Shown here one piece after another: positions 14,125 to 16,522 of a stretch of DNA of 16,522 nucleotides. The position numbers were made by a program, and so were the translations under genes. The stretch is from Klebsiella pneumoniae (GTDB lineage: Bacteria; Pseudomonadota; Gammaproteobacteria; Pseudomonadales; Azotimanducaceae): NCBI GenBank assembly GCA_945878745.1, contig CAMDVY010000016.1, positions 1-16,522 on the forward strand. The letters run 5' to 3'. Under the pieces are notes generated by a model, which worked only from the letters and a program-made list of their open reading frames with translations, searched no databases and had not been told where the DNA came from. The stretch's first letter is position 1. Each line of letters opens with the position of its first letter.

Positions 14125-15070
14125 CCGGATGTGCAGGTGCCTTGGGTGCGACGGGCGCTGCTGGCGTTTTGGGCGGAACTGGAACCGTGCGTTCATCAAA
14201 GCGATAGACATACACACGATCCTGACCATCTGATCGATAGTCCCGAGGATCGATGTCCAAGGCCACTTCAGCGCCTCGACGGCGCACCAGGACTTTCCTG
14301 GACGCCTCGCCGGCCAACAAAAAAGTCTGCGCGTCTGTTGCATTGGCAGCCTGACGACCGTCCACCGCGAGCAGCACATCACCTGCTTTCAAGCCACCGG
14401 AACGCTCAGGGACATGCACGATCAGGATGCCGCTTTCCACTCCGAAGTACTGAGCGAGATCACCCGCCACGTCAATGAGAACCGCCGTACTGGCTTCCGG
14501 ATCGAGCATGAAGCGTACTATGGACTTGCAGCCTTCCTCTTCGACCCAGGGGGCCAGTTTCGGCTCGATCGTCGCCAGTGCGCTCTGAAACATGCCGGTT
14601 GTGGTGACCGCAACGGTCTTGGTCTTCCCGCCGCGTTGATAGCTCAGATCGACCTTGTCTCCAGGCTTGAGCGCATGGACCACTTCCATCAGAGCTGCCC
14701 CAGGATCCACCTTCCCAACGAGGTCCACGTCTTCGATTCGCACCAGCACGTCACCGGCAGCGAGACCCGCTGCCGCAGCGCCACCACCGGGTGTCACCCC
14801 GGACAGTTCAATACCCGTCTCACTGCCTCGGTGTTCAAGCAGAATCCCCAGGAATGCCCTTTCCTGATCGGATTTCGAGTGGGCATACGCTTCAACCACC
14901 GCGATGCGCAGCTCCGCCGCCGCTGCATCGAGCTTTTCCCGCGCCGCTTCCACGCGCTCATCGGCCTCGACGGGGAGGAGTTTCTCACTCGCTAGGGAGG
15001 TTTGAGCAAGCAGTCCGAACAAGGCCGCAACAAGGAGACGGGGTACCGGATTGACGGTCTGCGATTTCAT
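14075..15070 (-). CDS. Secreted double-PDZ-domain protein
   Basis: The 331-residue protein begins with a signal peptide (MKSQ, then a hydrophobic stretch ending LLAQTSLA, cleavage near residue 28), so it is exported. A helical segment of about 40 residues follows. The first PDZ domain spans about residues 73-160 (LGILLEHRG, GVTPGGGAAAAGLAAGDVLV) and the second about 190-275 (YFGVESGILIVHVPERSGG, LKAGDVLLAVDGRQA). The last 40 residues are rich in proline and alanine. There is no protease catalytic domain, so it differs from DegP, DegS and RseP and is probably a peptide-binding sensor or scaffold. AAGGAG overlaps the stop of the upstream anti-sigma gene, 17 bases away, so it is the third gene of that operon. 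Its tail overlaps the convergent phosphotransferase gene. Confidence 0.82.
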   Translation of the reverse strand: MKSQTVNPVPRLLVAALFGLLAQTSLASEKLLPVEADERVEAAREKLDAAAAELRIAVVEAYAHSKSDQERAFLGILLEHRGSETGIELSGVTPGGGAAAAGLAAGDVLVRIEDVDLVGKVDPGAALMEVVHALKPGDKVDLSYQRGGKTKTVAVTTTGMFQSALATIEPKLAPWVEEEGCKSIVRFMLDPEASTAVLIDVAGDLAQYFGVESGILIVHVPERSGGLKAGDVLLAVDGRQAANATDAQTFLLAGEASRKVLVRRRGAEVALDIDPRDYRSDGQDRVYVYRFDERTVPVPPKTPAAPVAPKAPAHPANPGPAAEDSGKSRDP

Positions 15071-15087
15071 GGTCTCAATTCTCCTTT

Positions 15088-15702
15088 TCAGTACACGGCG
15101 TACTGGGGTCTCGGTTCAACCGACTGCCGTACCACTTGAAGCGCTTCCATCAGTTCTACCCGTCGTTGCCACAACAATTCCCGTTGGCGCATCGATGACA
15201 GTGAGTCGCTCTGGTTTACGCCCGTCAATTGGGTGTCGACATCGGCCAGCCTGAACAGCAGCGCCTGCTCGCTGGCACTTCCGTTGTAGCGAGAAGATTC
15301 CATCAATTCTCCTTCCAGAGCACGCGATCGATCCTGCAACGCCACCAGATTGGCACGTGAAAGTTCGACCCCATCATCCTGGGAGAGGGGATAGAACAGA
15401 AACGTCGCCGACACGATCAGCGCGGTCGCAACCAGCGCAATCGACCATGACATCGCCCTGGCATGACGCTGGGGTTCTGACTTTCTTCCCTTTCCCGCTT
15501 GGGCGAGCAGAATTTCTTCCCATTCTCCGGGCCTTGGCTTGAGCTCATTGGGTAGCCTTCCGAGCGCCTCCTTGATCTCACGCAGCCGGGCCAAACGACC
15601 CTGCGCTTCGAGATCGCTGGCAACCGTTGCTGCTCTCTCGGCTGCGACAGGCTCTCCGTCACGGATAGCCAGCAGATCTATCAAAGTCGGTTCAGTTTTC
15701 AT
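15088..15702 (-). CDS. Putative anti-sigma factor, single-pass membrane protein
   Basis: The 204-residue protein has no recognisable enzyme motif. Residues 1-80 are a soluble helical region; LIDLLAIRDGEP at residues 7-18 resembles the start of anti-sigma domains, which often read 'L..Y.DGEL'. One strong transmembrane segment runs from about residue 84 to 106 (MSWSIALVATALIVSATFL). A helical, glutamine- and arginine-rich region of about 95 residues follows and would be periplasmic. It starts 11 bases inside the end of the ECF sigma gene, the standard arrangement for a sigma factor and its membrane anti-sigma. No zinc-binding H...C..C motif is seen, so it is not a ZAS-type protein. The function is inferred from topology and context. 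It could also be a regulatory membrane protein of another kind. Confidence 0.72.
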   Translation of the reverse strand: MKTEPTLIDLLAIRDGEPVAAERAATVASDLEAQGRLARLREIKEALGRLPNELKPRPGEWEEILLAQAGKGRKSEPQRHARAMSWSIALVATALIVSATFLFYPLSQDDGVELSRANLVALQDRSRALEGELMESSRYNGSASEQALLFRLADVDTQLTGVNQSDSLSSMRQRELLWQRRVELMEALQVVRQSVEPRPQYAVY

Positions 15703-16240
15703 TCTGACTCTGCCAATGGGTCAAGAGGTATTCGTACCCTCGAGAGAGTTGGGATTTCGAGTAACTCGGGGTCTTCCCCATAAGGTCGCCTATTTCTCGG
15801 TGTGTATAGCCTTCGACGTCGTGCAACCAGACGACCATGCGTGTTTCTGGTTGAAGGCGCGCAAGCATCTTCTCGATGTCCGCGAACCCTCCCATTCGAT
15901 CATCACCTTCCAGGGTATCCATTACCTCCGCCGGCTCTTCACTGTCCCTGCGTGAAGTCCACGGGGAGCGCAGTCGCATAAGACATTGATTGATCGCCAC
16001 AGTTCGCACCCAGCCCAGCAGTGCATCGGGATGAACAATGCTCCCACCACTTTCGAGAACCTGGATGAAGACGTCCTGAAGAGTTTCTTCGGCTGCCGAG
16101 CGACTGCCCAGCATGCGCCACGCCACACTCAACACTGCTGGCGACAAGAGCTGAAACAACCGGGCAGTTGCGTCCCGATCTCCGACAATCACTGCCTTCG
16201 CCAGATCAGGGGGGATGTGAATGTTCGCGAATCCAGCCAT
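15692..16240 (-). CDS. ECF-type (group 4) sigma-70 family RNA polymerase sigma factor
   Basis: The 182-residue protein has only regions 2 and 4. Region 2 includes DATARLFQLLSPAVLSVAWR and AEETLQDVFIQV, where the DVF pattern is typical of region 2.2, followed by WVRTVAINQCLMRLRS. Region 4 includes ARLQPETRMVVWLHDVEGYT and HREIGDLMG, then TPSYSKSQLSRG, a helix-turn-helix for -35 recognition. The frame opens at a TTG at 16276, which would coincide with the predicted transcription start and has no ribosome-binding site. I therefore use the ATG at 16240, with GAGG about 12 bases upstream. The gene overlaps the putative anti-sigma gene by 11 bases. The target promoters are unknown. Confidence 0.9.
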   Translation of the reverse strand: MAGFANIHIPPDLAKAVIVGDRDATARLFQLLSPAVLSVAWRMLGSRSAAEETLQDVFIQVLESGGSIVHPDALLGWVRTVAINQCLMRLRSPWTSRRDSEEPAEVMDTLEGDDRMGGFADIEKMLARLQPETRMVVWLHDVEGYTHREIGDLMGKTPSYSKSQLSRGYEYLLTHWQSQNEN

Positions 16241-16284
16241 AGGGCAAAGATGCCTCAAGTCGCAAAAGCGTCGCAAAACGCCGA

Positions 16285-16312
16285 ATTATTGTTGTACTAC
16301 ACTCACTTCCAA
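16285..16312 (-). promoter_or_regulatory. Candidate sigma-70 promoter for the ECF sigma operon
   Basis: Read on the minus strand, TTGGAA (16312-16307) and AATAAT (16290-16285) are separated by 16 bases, a fair match to the consensus -35 and -10. Transcription would start near 16278, giving a leader of about 38 bases before the ATG at 16240. No GAAC-type ECF -35 element with a matching -10 was recognised nearby, so autoregulation is not evident. Confidence 0.45.
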
Positions 16313-16324
16313 CGCGACCAGGAT

Positions 16325-16334
16325 CCCGCGCGGG
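16325..16334. promoter_or_regulatory. 10-base perfect palindrome CCCGCGCGGG
   Basis: CCCGCGCGGG lies about 13 bases upstream of the candidate -35 of the ECF operon on the minus strand. The position suits an operator or activator site, but a GC-only palindrome of this size can occur by chance. Confidence 0.25.
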
Positions 16335-16387
16335 TATTCAACCCAACTCTGTACCTGAGAGAACAATCACTCAGCCCTCTGTCTTCA

Positions 16388-16419
16388 CCCGCACTTCTCC
16401 CGCACTCTTTACCCGCACT
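16388..16419. repeat. Three direct copies of CCCGCACT
   Basis: CCCGCACT occurs at 16388-16395, 16399-16406 and 16412-16419, so starts are 11 and 13 bases apart, about one helical turn each. The intervening bases are T-rich and differ. The array lies between the ECF sigma promoter and the first CGAACGATCGTTCG palindrome and could be a cooperative binding site. Confidence 0.6.
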
Positions 16420-16425
16420 CCGTAC

Positions 16426-16439
16426 CGAACGATCGTTCG
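16426..16439. promoter_or_regulatory. Palindromic operator candidate, copy 1 (CGAACGATCGTTCG)
   Basis: A 14-base perfect palindrome identical to the one at the right edge of the window. Two exact copies in one intergenic region are very unlikely by chance and point to a dimeric regulator. The size and symmetry fit a TetR-family operator, but the regulator is not in the window. Confidence 0.65.
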
Positions 16440-16507
16440 TTAACTCGCCCTCAATTGTCCGACCCCAAATCCATTTTTTTTGGGCGCCAATCAGTTTCGC
16501 TTTTCTT

Positions 16508-16521
16508 CGAACGATCGTTCG
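16508..16521. promoter_or_regulatory. Palindromic operator candidate, copy 2 (CGAACGATCGTTCG)
   Basis: Second exact copy, centred 82 bases from the first, about eight helical turns away. The location suggests it regulates a gene beginning just beyond the right edge, perhaps a self-regulated TetR-type gene or its divergent target. Confidence 0.65.
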
Positions 16522-16522
16522 G

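Noticed and set aside
16241..16276. 12-residue upstream extension of the ECF sigma factor from a TTG
   Set aside because: No ribosome-binding site, a cysteine- and arginine-rich non-family sequence, and a start that would coincide with the predicted transcription start point.

Overview
The window reads as a chromosomal segment from a gammaproteobacterium outside the Enterobacterales. Gene content and order support this: nudE diverging from yrfG, then hslR and pckA, recalls the order in both Escherichia and Pseudomonas. A class I gshA and a dsbB-type gene next to an rsd/algQ-type gene point more towards pseudomonad-like or marine gammaproteobacterial relatives. The species cannot be named from sequence alone. 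No rRNA, tRNA or CRISPR array was seen.

Left edge (1-711): mobile-element debris. An IS66-family end carries tnpA and the first 27 codons of tnpB, both on the minus strand and running off the window. It abuts a decayed IS630-type transposase tail that is interrupted by a stop codon.

712-7219: housekeeping genes. cysQ and nudE form a minus-strand pair with ATGA coupling. Diverging from them are yrfG (HAD phosphatase) and hslR (Hsp15), again coupled by ATGA, followed by pckA (gluconeogenesis). Next come gshA (first step of glutathione synthesis) and an acpH-like ACP phosphodiesterase that starts inside the gshA stop. For nudE and yrfG the longest ORFs overlap head to head, but internal starts with good Shine-Dalgarno sequences give family-sized proteins and leave a 132-base divergent promoter region.

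7203-9755: a secreted FliL-domain protein (minus) converges on acpH. A zinc-free MDR quinone oxidoreductase is coupled to dsbB and followed by an Rsd/AlgQ-type sigma-70 regulator.

9756-10461: about 700 bases without a convincing gene. It contains a roughly 175-base palindromic element whose arms begin with a perfect 20-base inverted repeat.

10462-14124: an orphan ParA-type ATPase, the ABC-F ribosome-associated ATPase YheS, and an APH-fold phosphotransferase that starts inside the yheS stop.

14075-16522: a minus-strand operon of an ECF sigma factor, a single-pass anti-sigma-like membrane protein and a secreted double-PDZ protein. Together they look like a trans-envelope signalling cassette, and this is the most likely under-described system here. 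Its upstream DNA carries a plausible sigma-70 promoter, a 10-base palindrome, three phased direct repeats and two copies of a 14-base perfect palindrome. The palindromes probably serve a regulator lying beyond the right edge.
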